DNA of 39,234 nt from assembly GCA_023396415.1 (NCBI GenBank), contig JAEWWJ010000019.1:1-39234 (forward strand). Reading direction: 5' to 3'. Within the stretch, counting starts at the first letter, position 1. Each line of letters opens with the position of its first letter. The notes beneath the pieces were generated by a model. It made no database searches. It was not told the origin of the DNA and saw only the letters and a program-made list of their open reading frames with translations. This DNA is from Bacteroidota bacterium. GTDB lineage: Bacteria; Bacteroidota; Bacteroidia; Bacteroidales; F082. This document shows, in pieces, positions 16,154-25,087 of this stretch. Position numbers and translations under genes: made by a program.

Positions 16154-18691
16154 TTAGGCTTGGTTTTCAACCCCCTCCATTTTAATCACCTCAACAGTTA
16201 TTTCATTCTTTTCGGTGTCTAAATCAAGGCGAATCAGGTCGTCTTTATGCAATTTGGTTTGAATGATTTCCTCAGCCAAAACATCTTCAACATATTTTTG
16301 AATGGCGCGTTTGAGCGGTCTTGCTCCAAACTGCTCATCCCAACCTTTCTCAACGATGAAATCTTTTGCCTTTTCGCTCAACTCGAGTTTGTAGCCCATT
16401 TCGTTCACGCGTTTGAACAAGTGACTGAGTTCAATATCAATGATTTTATGGATGTCTTCACGAATCAACGAGTCGAAAATCACAACATCATCAATCCTAT
16501 TGAGGAACTCAGGAGCAAAGGCTTTACGCAGTGCACCTTCGATAACACCTTGCGAATAGGTTGATTTTGAAGCTTGCTTAGCACCGGTTGTGAACCCCAC
16601 ACCTTGTCCAAAATCTTTCAACTGCCGCGACCCAATGTTGGATGTCATGATAATTATGGTGTTCTTGAAGTCAACACGCCTTCCTAAGCTGTCGGTCAAA
16701 ACGCCATCGTCCAGCACTTGCAACATCAAATGAAAGACATCCGGATGTGCTTTTTCGATTTCGTCGAGCAAAACGATGGAGTAGGGCTTGCGGCGTACTT
16801 TTTCGGTAAGCTGCCCACCTTCTTCATAGCCAACGTATCCGGGGGGCGCTCCTACAAGTCGCGAAACCGCAAACTTTTCCATGTACTCGCTCATGTCAAT
16901 ACGAATGAGGGCCTCCTCGGTATCAAACATATATTTTGATAATACTTTGGCAAGATAGGTTTTACCAACTCCTGTAGGTCCAAGGAAAATAAATGTTCCG
17001 ATGGGCTTGTGGGGGTCTTTCAAACCTGCTCTGTTGCGCCGTATGGCTTTAGCAACTTTCTTAATAGCCTCATTTTGACCGATCACCGATCCTTCAAGGT
17101 CTTCCTCCATGTGGCGGAGGCGATCGCTTTCATTTTGGGCTATCCGTTGCATAGGAATTCCTGTCATCATGGCCACCACTTCGGCCACGTTTTCTTCGGT
17201 AACGGTTTCACGATGAATTTTTGAATCTTCCTCCCATTGCCTTTTGGAACGTTCCAAAGCCTCTGTCAGCTTGCGTTCATTGTCGCGGAACATGGCAGCC
17301 TCCTCAAATTTTTGAATCTGAATGGCCTTGTTTTTCTTTGCTCGCGTTTCTTCAATCTGGTTTTCAAGTTCAATGATTTCTACAGGAACATGAATGTTGT
17401 TGATATGCACCCTTGCACCGGCTTCGTCGAGAGCATCAATGGCTTTATCCGGAAGGTAACGATCTGACATATACCTGTTTGTAAGTTTCACGCAGGCTTC
17501 AATGGCTTCACTATCGTACTTTACCAAATGGTGGTCTTCGTATTTTTCTTTGATGTTGTTGAGAATCTCTACTGTTTCTTCAGGAGAGGTTGGTTCAACT
17601 AGAATTTTCTGAAAACGTCTTTCAAGTGCACCATCTTTTTCGATGTGCTGACGGTATTCGTCAAGGGTGGTTGCACCGATACATTGCAGCTCGCCCCGTG
17701 CCAGTGCAGGCTTGAACATATTGGAGGCATCCAAGGATCCGCTGGCGTTTCCGGCACCAACGATGGTGTGAATTTCGTCAATAAACAAAATCACATCAGG
17801 GTTTTTTTCAATTTCATTGAGAACGGCTTTCATGCGCTCCTCAAATTGTCCTCTATATTTGGTGCCGGCCACCAATGAGGCGATGTCGAGCATAATCAAG
17901 CGCTTGTTGAACAATGCCCGAGAAACTTTCCGCTGCACAATGCGCAGCGCAAGACCTTCGGCAATCGCCGACTTGCCCACTCCCGGCTCACCGATCAGGA
18001 TAGGGTTGTTTTTTTTGCGGCGACTCAGAATCTGTGCCACGCGCTCCAACTCTTTCTCACGCCCAACGATGGGATCAATACGGTTTTCTTCGGCAGCACG
18101 GGTGAGGTCGCGACCAAAATTGTCTAAAACAGGGGTTTTAGACTTCGCATCGGCGGGTTTTTTTGTGCCACCGGTGATAGGACGGCCTTCATCTTCTTCA
18201 TCCGATGGTTCGTTAGGAAACTCCGCCTTGGGCTTGTCAGCCGATGGCTCTTCTCCCGAAAGCATAAACATTAGTTCGGTTTTGTAGCCGGCAAGATCAA
18301 CGCCTTGAGCTTCTAACTTCTGGGTAATCAGATTGTTCTTGTCACGCAGAATGGCCAACATCAAGTGTTCGGTGTGGATAATATCGGAGTGAAATTCTTT
18401 GGCAGCGATATAAGTAAACTTAAGAGCACGCTCTGTTTGCTTCATCAACGGTATGTTTGAGGCTGTGTTGTCCGGCTTTTCAGGGTTTCTGATTGCGTTT
18501 TCAATCTTCTTTTTGAAATCTTCGAGGTTGACACCTAAATATTTCAACACCTGAATGGCTTTTCCATCGCCCTCACGCAACATTCCAAGAAACAAGTGTT
18601 CCAAGCCTATATAGTTGTTACCCAATCTTATAGCCTCTTCATGACTGTAGCTCAGTATGTCTCTAACTTGGGGTGAAAACTTTGCATCCAT
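16154..18691 (-). CDS. clpC: ATP-dependent Clp protease ATP-binding subunit ClpC
   Basis: 845 residues. Two Clp N-terminal repeats (about 1-145), an acidic linker, AAA+ module 1 with Walker A GEPGVGKS (234-241) and Walker B ILFIDEIHT (301-309), and a middle region containing a UVR-like helix (about 455-475). AAA+ module 2 has Walker A GPTGVGKT (571-578), Walker B VLLDEIEKAH (640-649) and a C-terminal D2-small domain. The tripeptide VGF (698-700) sits in the ClpP-docking loop, so the protein should hand substrates to ClpP rather than act as a ClpB-type disaggregase. ClpC unfolds misfolded or tagged proteins, including some carrying SsrA tags. It is transcribed alone, divergent from gyrA. Confidence 0.97.
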   Translation of the reverse strand: MDAKFSPQVRDILSYSHEEAIRLGNNYIGLEHLFLGMLREGDGKAIQVLKYLGVNLEDFKKKIENAIRNPEKPDNTASNIPLMKQTERALKFTYIAAKEFHSDIIHTEHLMLAILRDKNNLITQKLEAQGVDLAGYKTELMFMLSGEEPSADKPKAEFPNEPSDEEDEGRPITGGTKKPADAKSKTPVLDNFGRDLTRAAEENRIDPIVGREKELERVAQILSRRKKNNPILIGEPGVGKSAIAEGLALRIVQRKVSRALFNKRLIMLDIASLVAGTKYRGQFEERMKAVLNEIEKNPDVILFIDEIHTIVGAGNASGSLDASNMFKPALARGELQCIGATTLDEYRQHIEKDGALERRFQKILVEPTSPEETVEILNNIKEKYEDHHLVKYDSEAIEACVKLTNRYMSDRYLPDKAIDALDEAGARVHINNIHVPVEIIELENQIEETRAKKNKAIQIQKFEEAAMFRDNERKLTEALERSKRQWEEDSKIHRETVTEENVAEVVAMMTGIPMQRIAQNESDRLRHMEEDLEGSVIGQNEAIKKVAKAIRRNRAGLKDPHKPIGTFIFLGPTGVGKTYLAKVLSKYMFDTEEALIRIDMSEYMEKFAVSRLVGAPPGYVGYEEGGQLTEKVRRKPYSIVLLDEIEKAHPDVFHLMLQVLDDGVLTDSLGRRVDFKNTIIIMTSNIGSRQLKDFGQGVGFTTGAKQASKSTYSQGVIEGALRKAFAPEFLNRIDDVVIFDSLIREDIHKIIDIELSHLFKRVNEMGYKLELSEKAKDFIVEKGWDEQFGARPLKRAIQKYVEDVLAEEIIQTKLHKDDLIRLDLDTEKNEITVEVIKMEGVENQA

Positions 18692-18741
18692 ATTCTTATT
18701 CAGTTATTTCCAATTCATTTGATCCCATTATTTTGGGATTC

Positions 18742-18749
18742 CAAAAGTA
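18742..18749 (-). promoter_or_regulatory. -7 promoter box of clpC
   Basis: Minus strand TACTTTTG, a perfect -7 element, giving a leader of roughly 45 bases that contains the ATCCCA/TGGGAT dyad. The -33 position is weak. Confidence 0.6.
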
Positions 18750-18926
18750 AGAACAATAATCAGTCCAACTTTGTTCGGCTGACAAAATGTATTAACAACA
18801 AATTGTTTATTCTTTCTTTTATAAACGTCAAAAGAAACTAAAACTTGTTTAAAGAAAGGTGTCGCGGAGTGATTTTCGTCAACATCAAAAATCAAAGGGA
18901 TTATACCTATAATAATAGGTGATTGA

Positions 18927-18960
18927 TTTGCATTCATTAGGCATATTTTTCTTACTTTTG
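18927..18960 (+). promoter_or_regulatory. Promoter of gyrA
   Basis: TTTG (18927-18930), 22 bases, TACTTTTG (18953-18960). The ATG is 38 bases downstream. Confidence 0.65.
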
Positions 18961-18998
18961 CACCCTTGTACTAAAAGACAAGTTAATAAAGGAATTGA

Positions 18999-21542
18999 AT
19001 GGAAGAAGTATTTGAAGGTGAAAAGATTGTAAAAGTTAACATCGAAAATCAGATGAAATCGGCCTACATTGATTATTCAATGTCGGTAATTGTTTCTCGC
19101 GCTTTGCCCGATGTTAGAGATGGCTTGAAACCTGTACACCGCAGGGTGCTGTATGGAATGTTAGATTTGGGTGTTTTATCCAATCGTTCTTACAAAAAAT
19201 CTGCAAGAATTGTTGGGGAGGTGCTTGGTAAGTATCACCCACATGGAGATACCTCCGTATACGATGCAATGGTGCGCATGGCCCAAGAATGGTCGTTGCG
19301 CTATCCACTTGTTGACGGCCAGGGTAACTTTGGTTCTATTGACGGCGACAGTCCGGCGGCTATGCGCTACACCGAGGCCCGCCTCAGGAAGCTGGCCGAA
19401 GAAATGTTGGCCGATATAGATAAAGATACTGTTGATTTTCAACTTAATTTTGATGATTCGCTGACAGAGCCATCCGTGCTTCCTGCGCTTATTCCCAACC
19501 TGTTGATCAATGGTGCAAGCGGCATTGCAGTGGGTATGGCTACCAATATGCCTCCGCATAACCTATCGGAAGTGATTGACGGCATAGTGGCCTATATTGA
19601 CAACCGTGAAATTACAGTGGCCGAGCTGATGCAGTATATCAAAGCGCCCGACTTCCCAACAGGAGGCATTATTTATGGCTACGAAGGCGTTCGCGAAGCC
19701 TTTGAAACAGGCCGCGGTCGCGTGATGATGCGTGGCGAAGCTGTTTTTGAAGAGCAAAACGGTCGCAATTGGATTATTGTTACCTCCATTCCTTATATGG
19801 TAAACAAATCCGATATGATCAAAAAAACCGCCGATTTGGTCAATGATAAAAAACTTGACGGCATCTCGGATATCCGCGACGAATCGGACAGAAATGGAAT
19901 GCGAATCGTGTATGAACTCAAACGCGATGCGATACCCAACATTGTTTTGAATAAGTTGTACCAAATGACTGCCTTGCAGGCTTCTTTTAGCGTGAACAAC
20001 GTGGCGCTGGTAAATGGAAGACCAAGGATGTTGAACCTTCGTGACTTGATTCATCATTTCGTTGAACATCGCCATGAAGTGGTGATTAGAAGAACAAAAT
20101 ACGATCTGTCCGAAGCCCAAAAACGGGCGCATATTCTTCAAGGACTTATCATTGCCCTCGACAATATTGATGCTGTAATCGAACTGATTAAAAAGTCGAA
20201 AAACCCGGAAGAAGCACGTAATGGGTTGATAACTAACTTCAATTTGTCGGAAATACAAGCCAGAGCCATTCTTGACATGCGCCTCCAAAGGCTTACCGGA
20301 CTTGAAGTTCAGAAAATCAGAGAGGAGTATGACGAAATCCTTAAAATGATTGCCCATTATCAAGAAATTTTAGGCGACGAAATTCTGCGTTTTGAAATCA
20401 TCAGAAATGAAATGCTCGGCGTAAAAGATAAATATGGTGATGCACGCCGTTCAACAGTCGTTTATTCAGCCGATGATTTCAAGATTGAAGATACCATTCC
20501 TGATGAAGCTGTGGTGCTCACCATTTCGCATCTCGGATACATCAAGCGCACAGCTTTAAGTGAATACCGACGCCAATCAAGAGGAGGGAAGGGTGCTAAA
20601 GGCTCAGATGCCCGTGATGAAGATTTTATCGAACACCTTTTCATAGCTACCAACCATAATTATATGCTCTTCTTCACTGAGCTTGGAAAAGTGTTCTGGA
20701 TGCGGGTGTTTGAAATTCCCGAAGGCTCCAAAACAAGCAAGGGCAGAGCCATACAGAATATGATCAACATTGATCCAAATGACAATGTGTTGGCATATAT
20801 CAATGTGCTCAGCCTCAAAGATGAAGATTATATTGCTAACAATTACATTATCCTTTGTACTAAAAAAGGGATCATCAAAAAAACGAGTTTAGAAGCTTAT
20901 TCAAGACCACGACAAAATGGCATAAACGCGATTATTGTCCGCGAAGGTGATGTGCTGCTCGAAGCCCGACTAACCAACGGAAAAAATGAAGTGATTATGG
21001 CGTTGCGCTCCGGAAGAGCCATCCGTTTCAACGAAAGCACCGTCCGTCCCATGGGCCGAAATGCTTCAGGTGTACGTGGAATTACTCTGGCACATGAAAA
21101 TGATGAGGTTGTTGGAATGATTTGCGTTGAAAACGTTGAATCTAATATTCTTGTAGTTTCTGAAAAAGGTTACGGTAAGCGCTCCGACCTGAACGACTAT
21201 CGCATCACCAATAGGGGAGGTAAAGGAGTTAAAACACTGAATGTTACCGACAAAACAGGTGAACTTATTGCTATCAAAGAGGTGAGTGACAGCGATGATC
21301 TAATGATTATCAACAAATCGGGTATCATTATACGTATTGGTGTCGAAAGTTTACGCGTAATGGGCAGAGCCACACAAGGCGTTCGTTTGATCAACCTCAG
21401 AGCCAATGATGAAATTGCAGCTGTTGCAAAAGTATCTTTAGAAGAAGAAGCAGAAATAGACGAAATCACCGATGCCAATGTTGAAATAATTGATGAAACC
21501 GCGGCTGATGATGAAACCTCAACACCCCAAAACAATGATTAA
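18999..21542 (+). CDS. gyrA: DNA gyrase subunit A
   Basis: 847 residues. Subunit A cuts and rejoins DNA in the A2B2 gyrase that introduces negative supercoils using ATP hydrolysed by GyrB. The breakage-reunion domain covers about 1-500, with catalytic Tyr124 in AAMRYTEARL. The quinolone-contact segment HPHGDTSVYD (80-89) has Thr85 where E. coli has Ser83, and Asp89 for Asp87. The C-terminal beta-pinwheel carries QSRGGKG, the GyrA-box type motif separating gyrase from topoisomerase IV, and a second NRGGKG copy. It ends in an acidic tail. The downstream TPR gene begins 57 bases after the stop and may be co-transcribed. Confidence 0.97.
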   Translation: MEEVFEGEKIVKVNIENQMKSAYIDYSMSVIVSRALPDVRDGLKPVHRRVLYGMLDLGVLSNRSYKKSARIVGEVLGKYHPHGDTSVYDAMVRMAQEWSLRYPLVDGQGNFGSIDGDSPAAMRYTEARLRKLAEEMLADIDKDTVDFQLNFDDSLTEPSVLPALIPNLLINGASGIAVGMATNMPPHNLSEVIDGIVAYIDNREITVAELMQYIKAPDFPTGGIIYGYEGVREAFETGRGRVMMRGEAVFEEQNGRNWIIVTSIPYMVNKSDMIKKTADLVNDKKLDGISDIRDESDRNGMRIVYELKRDAIPNIVLNKLYQMTALQASFSVNNVALVNGRPRMLNLRDLIHHFVEHRHEVVIRRTKYDLSEAQKRAHILQGLIIALDNIDAVIELIKKSKNPEEARNGLITNFNLSEIQARAILDMRLQRLTGLEVQKIREEYDEILKMIAHYQEILGDEILRFEIIRNEMLGVKDKYGDARRSTVVYSADDFKIEDTIPDEAVVLTISHLGYIKRTALSEYRRQSRGGKGAKGSDARDEDFIEHLFIATNHNYMLFFTELGKVFWMRVFEIPEGSKTSKGRAIQNMINIDPNDNVLAYINVLSLKDEDYIANNYIILCTKKGIIKKTSLEAYSRPRQNGINAIIVREGDVLLEARLTNGKNEVIMALRSGRAIRFNESTVRPMGRNASGVRGITLAHENDEVVGMICVENVESNILVVSEKGYGKRSDLNDYRITNRGGKGVKTLNVTDKTGELIAIKEVSDSDDLMIINKSGIIIRIGVESLRVMGRATQGVRLINLRANDEIAAVAKVSLEEEAEIDEITDANVEIIDETAADDETSTPQNND

Positions 21543-21598
21543 TGCAAATTTGGCATAATAAATGTTTCACCATTACAATCAATACTAAAAAGAAAGGT

Positions 21599-22741
21599 AT
21601 GAAAAAAGTTATCATTATGTTGGCCCTCATCATTTCAGCTTCAACGCTGATGAGCCAAACCAAAGAAAGAACCAACGCTTTCATGTACAACAAAAATGGC
21701 CAGTACGACAAGGCCCGTGAAGCGATTGACAAAGCTGCTCAAAACGAAAAAACCATTAACGATCCAAAAACTTGGATGTACCGTGGGATTATTTATCTGA
21801 ACATTGTTTTTTCAGAACAATTCTCAAACTTAGACACTTTGGCGCTTGAAAAAAGTTTGGAATCCTTCAAGAAAACACTTGAACTCGATCCTGAAGACAA
21901 GGCTAGACAAAGTGACGACATCAAACCTCGCATTGATGCCATCGGTCAACAGTATTTTGCGATAGGAGTAGAGGCGTTCAACAATCAAGATTTTGAACAA
22001 GCTACCCTTGATTTCAAAAAAGCTTTTGATGTTGCCAAATTGAACAATAAGGTGGATACACTGGCTTTGCTGAATGCCGGATTGGCTTCACTTCGTGGCG
22101 AGAAATTCAATGATGCCATTGGGTATTACAACCAATTGCTCGATTTAGGTTTTATCGAACCGGATGTATATCGTAGCTTGGCTGCTTCGTATCGCGGCTT
22201 GCAACAAACCGACGAAATGCTTCTGGCCCTCAACAAAGGACGGAAGCTTTATCCCAATGATTCCGGCTTGATGCTCGAAGAAATTAATGCTTATCTTGCT
22301 ATGGGTCAGGGAGCTAAGGTTGTTGACGATTTAAAAGAGCTGGTTGTACAAGATTCTACTAATTACTCCATCTTTTTTGTGCTAGGAACCATCTATGGCG
22401 ATGAAACAAATGCCGATATGTATGACATGGAGGTGGCCATTGATTATTACGAAAAAGCCTTGTCGCTTAATCCTGATTACTACGATGCGGTTTATAACTT
22501 AGGTGCCTTGTATATCAACGAGTCGAATAAGCTGCAAGTGAAAGCGAACGATTTGCCCTTGTCGGAAACAAAAGCTTATGAAAAAATTACTGAAGATGCC
22601 AACGAAATTATCCGTAAAGCATTGCCACATTTGGAAAAAGCTTATGAGTTACAACCCGACAACCAAGAAACGGTTCAGGTCCTCAAATCCATTTATATTC
22701 GTTTTAAAATGGATGACAAGCTCAAAAAAATGAACGAATAA
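21599..22741 (+). CDS. Exported tetratricopeptide-repeat protein
   Basis: 380 residues from ATG 21599, preceded by AGAAAGG, one of the few Shine-Dalgarno-like sites here. An upstream in-frame ATG at 21542 would hide the signal peptide. Residues 1-20 (MKKVIIMLALIISASTLMSQ) are a signal peptide. The remainder is helical TPR sequence, with repeats such as AFMYNKNGQYDKAREAIDKA, QYFAIGVEAFNNQDFEQA and AIDYYEKALSLNPDYYDAVY. It is probably a periplasmic or outer-membrane-associated scaffold; no partner can be named. It follows gyrA and ends at a strong terminator. Confidence 0.88.
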   Translation: MKKVIIMLALIISASTLMSQTKERTNAFMYNKNGQYDKAREAIDKAAQNEKTINDPKTWMYRGIIYLNIVFSEQFSNLDTLALEKSLESFKKTLELDPEDKARQSDDIKPRIDAIGQQYFAIGVEAFNNQDFEQATLDFKKAFDVAKLNNKVDTLALLNAGLASLRGEKFNDAIGYYNQLLDLGFIEPDVYRSLAASYRGLQQTDEMLLALNKGRKLYPNDSGLMLEEINAYLAMGQGAKVVDDLKELVVQDSTNYSIFFVLGTIYGDETNADMYDMEVAIDYYEKALSLNPDYYDAVYNLGALYINESNKLQVKANDLPLSETKAYEKITEDANEIIRKALPHLEKAYELQPDNQETVQVLKSIYIRFKMDDKLKKMNE

Positions 22742-22763
22742 CATTAAGTTGATCGCAGAGTTA

Positions 22764-22801
22764 AAAACAGCTTTCCTCAAAAGAGGGAAGCTGTTTTTTT
22801 T
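22764..22801 (+). terminator. Rho-independent terminator after the gyrA-TPR unit
   Basis: CAGCTTTCCTC pairs with GAGGGAAGCTG (one T-G pair) around AAAA and is followed by eight or more T residues. Confidence 0.92.
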
Positions 22802-22876
22802 GGCTCAGGAATGGAAGGGATGGAAGCTATTTGTAAGGTACCTTATTAAAGAAAGAAAACGATTTGCAAAACATCT

Positions 22877-22920
22877 ATTTAACATAATATAAATTATCTA
22901 CTTAATATGTATTGTTAAAT
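22877..22920. promoter_or_regulatory. ATTTAACA/TGTTAAAT inverted repeat upstream of mgtE
   Basis: A perfect 8-base inverted repeat with a 28-base very AT-rich spacer, about 105 bases before the mgtE start. Spacing of nearly four helical turns between half-sites would suit a dimeric or paired regulator, but chance in AT-rich DNA is possible. Confidence 0.3.
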
Positions 22921-23025
22921 TTAGCTATGGATTCTGGTTTTAAAGCACTTATCCCTATACCTTGGTTTTATATGCTTTCCGGTTCCAATTAATTCACTAC
23001 CTTCGTACATCCTAAAAAAATACTG

Positions 23026-24384
23026 ATGATTCTGCCACTCGATCCATCGTCGTCCAACGATATTTCTAAAGCGATAATGCAACGTGATTCCGATGCACTA
23101 ATTGCCATGATGGATGATTTGTATCCGCCTGACATAGCGGAACTTATCAATTATTTGGATACAAATGAAGCACGTTATTTGTTGGATTTGCTTCCCAACG
23201 AGGAAGCTGCTTCGGTGCTGATAGAGCTCGAAGATGATGTTCGAGATCAACTGCTGAACGCCTTGTCATCGGAAGAAATTGCCAAAGAATTTATTGATCA
23301 CCTCGATTCGGATGATGCGGTTGACATTATCGGCAAAATGTCAGGTGAGCTGCGCAATGACGTTATTTCACATATCACCGACAAAAAACAAGCTCAGGAC
23401 ATTGTTGATTTGCTCAACTATGATGTTGATACTGCCGGAGGTTTGATGGCCAAAGAGCTCATAAAAGTGAATGAAACCTGGCATGTGGTCACTTGCATCC
23501 GCGAAATGCGTTCACAGGCTTTTGAAGTTGAGCATGTTTACTCTGTTTATGTGGTTGACGACGATAACGTGCTGAAAGGGTTACTGTCGCTGAAGAGTTT
23601 GTTGATTGCTTCGCCGCGCGACCATATCTCTAAGCTTTATTCACGGGATGTGATTTCTATCAAGGCCTACTCCACTGCTGAGGAAGTAGCTCAAATCATG
23701 AAAAGATACGACCTTGTGGTGCTGCCTGTGGTGGACGAAATGAACCGATTGATAGGTCGAATTACTATTGATGATGTGGTAGATTACATTAAAGATGAGG
23801 CGGATAAGGATTATCAATTGATGTCGGGGATTAGCCATGATATTGAACCTACGGACCGTGTGTGGGTGATGACACGCGGACGAATGCTATGGCTGATTGT
23901 AGCATTGTTTGGTGGTATTATTGGATCTCGAATACTTTCGGTGCATGAAAAATCCATAAGTATTTATCCCGAAATGGCCTTTTTTATGCCATTGATTGCA
24001 GCAATGGGTGGAAATGTTGGGGTACAATCATCGGCTCTTGTGGTTCAGGCGTTGGCCAATAACAGCCTGAATGGTTCTATTTTTAGTCGGCTGCTTAAAG
24101 AACTTCAAGTGGGACTTATCAATGGATTGGTGTGCTCACTTTTGTTGCTCATTTACAGTTTGTTGTTCACCCCTGCAATGGCTTTAAGCATTACTTTGGC
24201 GATCTCGCTGCTTACGGTAATTTTGTTTGCTTCGGTATTTGGATCCTTCGTGCCAATGATATTGAATCGCTTTCATATTGATCCGGCGTTGGCTACCGGA
24301 CCTTTTATTACAACAGCCAATGACATTATCGGACTCTTTATCTACTTCATGATCGGACGAATGATGTATGGCATTTTTGCTTAA
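23026..24384 (+). CDS. mgtE: Magnesium transporter MgtE
   Basis: 452 residues with the full MgtE layout: an N-terminal helical domain (about 10-130) containing the acidic LLPNEEAASVLIELEDDV repeat region, two CBS domains (about 135-260) that sense cytosolic Mg2+, a connecting helix, then five membrane helices (about 285-450). The pore motif region GGNVGVQSSALVVQALANN and FITTANDIIGLFIYF match. MgtE is a homodimeric Mg2+-selective channel of the inner membrane, gated by its own cytosolic domains. A TAccTTcG box (22998-23005) is a one-mismatch promoter candidate. Convergent with msrA, 8 bases apart. Confidence 0.96.
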   Translation: MILPLDPSSSNDISKAIMQRDSDALIAMMDDLYPPDIAELINYLDTNEARYLLDLLPNEEAASVLIELEDDVRDQLLNALSSEEIAKEFIDHLDSDDAVDIIGKMSGELRNDVISHITDKKQAQDIVDLLNYDVDTAGGLMAKELIKVNETWHVVTCIREMRSQAFEVEHVYSVYVVDDDNVLKGLLSLKSLLIASPRDHISKLYSRDVISIKAYSTAEEVAQIMKRYDLVVLPVVDEMNRLIGRITIDDVVDYIKDEADKDYQLMSGISHDIEPTDRVWVMTRGRMLWLIVALFGGIIGSRILSVHEKSISIYPEMAFFMPLIAAMGGNVGVQSSALVVQALANNSLNGSIFSRLLKELQVGLINGLVCSLLLLIYSLLFTPAMALSITLAISLLTVILFASVFGSFVPMILNRFHIDPALATGPFITTANDIIGLFIYFMIGRMMYGIFA

Positions 24385-24392
24385 ACCATCCA

Positions 24393-24995
24393 CTATTTGA
24401 TGATAAAATCACTAAAAAGTTTCTCGAATTTTTTCAACTTGGGCACAATCACAAACTGACAATACCCTTGATTTTGATTTTGGTTGTAATAGTTTTGGTG
24501 ATAATCTTCAGCCTTGTAAAAGGCCTTAAAAGCCGTGATTTCAGTCACAATGGGTGCATCCCAAATTTTTTGTTCATTCAACTGTTCTTTCAATTGACTT
24601 GCTATAACACGTTGTTGCTCATTGTGATAGAAAATTGCAGAGCGGTATTGGGTTCCAACATCAGCTCCTTGTCTGTTGAGCGTTGTTGGATCATGGGTTT
24701 TCCAAAAAATTTCAAGAACCTTAACCAAGGAAATCTTTTCAGGATCAAAAGTAACCTGCAGCACTTCGGCATGGCCGGTTAATCCTGAGGTTACCTCTCT
24801 GTAGGTTGGGTTAGCGATTCCACCACCTGAGTAGCCCGATTCAACTTTTATTATTCCCTTAACACGTTGAAAAACAGCTTCAGTACACCAGAAACATCCG
24901 GCTCCAAGGGTGATCACTTCATGTTTTTTTTCGACGGCCATTCCTGTGTTGCTGATCATTATGAGGGATATTAGAACGATTATACTTTTACGCAT
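24393..24995 (-). CDS. msrA: Peptide-methionine (S)-S-oxide reductase MsrA, exported
   Basis: 200 residues. The active site GCFWC gives catalytic Cys34 plus Cys37; GYSGG (54-58), GHAEV (74-78) and DVGTQYRS (112-119) are canonical, and the resolving Cys179 is in GYCQF. MsrA reduces the S epimer of methionine sulfoxide, in free or protein-bound methionine. Residues 1-20 look like a signal peptide ending GMA, so it probably repairs envelope proteins rather than cytosolic ones and would need a periplasmic thiol donor. Convergent with mgtE. Confidence 0.96.
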   Translation of the reverse strand: MRKSIIVLISLIMISNTGMAVEKKHEVITLGAGCFWCTEAVFQRVKGIIKVESGYSGGGIANPTYREVTSGLTGHAEVLQVTFDPEKISLVKVLEIFWKTHDPTTLNRQGADVGTQYRSAIFYHNEQQRVIASQLKEQLNEQKIWDAPIVTEITAFKAFYKAEDYHQNYYNQNQNQGYCQFVIVPKLKKFEKLFSDFIIK

Positions 24996-25038
24996 TTTAT
25001 TTATCTTTTGAAATAGTAACGCTTAGAAGCCAAAATTG

Positions 25039-25068
25039 TTGGAATAAGGTCTAAAATTCCTACTTTTG
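25039..25068 (+). promoter_or_regulatory. Promoter of the DUF3127 gene
   Basis: TTG (25039-25041), 19 bases, TACTTTTG (25061-25068), an excellent Bacteroidota promoter, 19 bases before the ATG. Confidence 0.7.
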
Positions 25069-25087
25069 CACTACAACAACCAATTAG

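Larger units (their letters stand above)
18692..18998. other. clpC-gyrA divergent regulatory region (307 bases)
   Basis: This gene-free stretch holds two divergent promoters and two perfect short dyads. Near clpC, ATCCCA/TGGGAT (18722-18739, 6-base spacer) lies just downstream of the clpC -7 box. Near gyrA, ACCTAT/ATAGGT (18905-18920, 4-base spacer) lies just upstream of the gyrA -33 element. The middle is AT-rich without a believable gene. Confidence 0.6.

Noticed and set aside
17817..18287. 156-residue plus-strand frame
   Set aside because: Antisense to clpC across its first AAA+ module; no start signal or promoter.
18797..18807. AACAA-A-TTGTT palindrome considered as a Rex operator
   Set aside because: Rex sites are TTGTGAA..TTCACAA type; here the half-sites are in the opposite order and too short.
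18728..18937. 69-residue minus-strand frame between clpC and gyrA
   Set aside because: It covers the clpC -7 box and both dyads and resembles no protein; the region is regulatory.
19563..20363. 266-residue minus-strand frame inside gyrA
   Set aside because: Long but antisense to an unambiguous GyrA; produced by the gene's codon usage.
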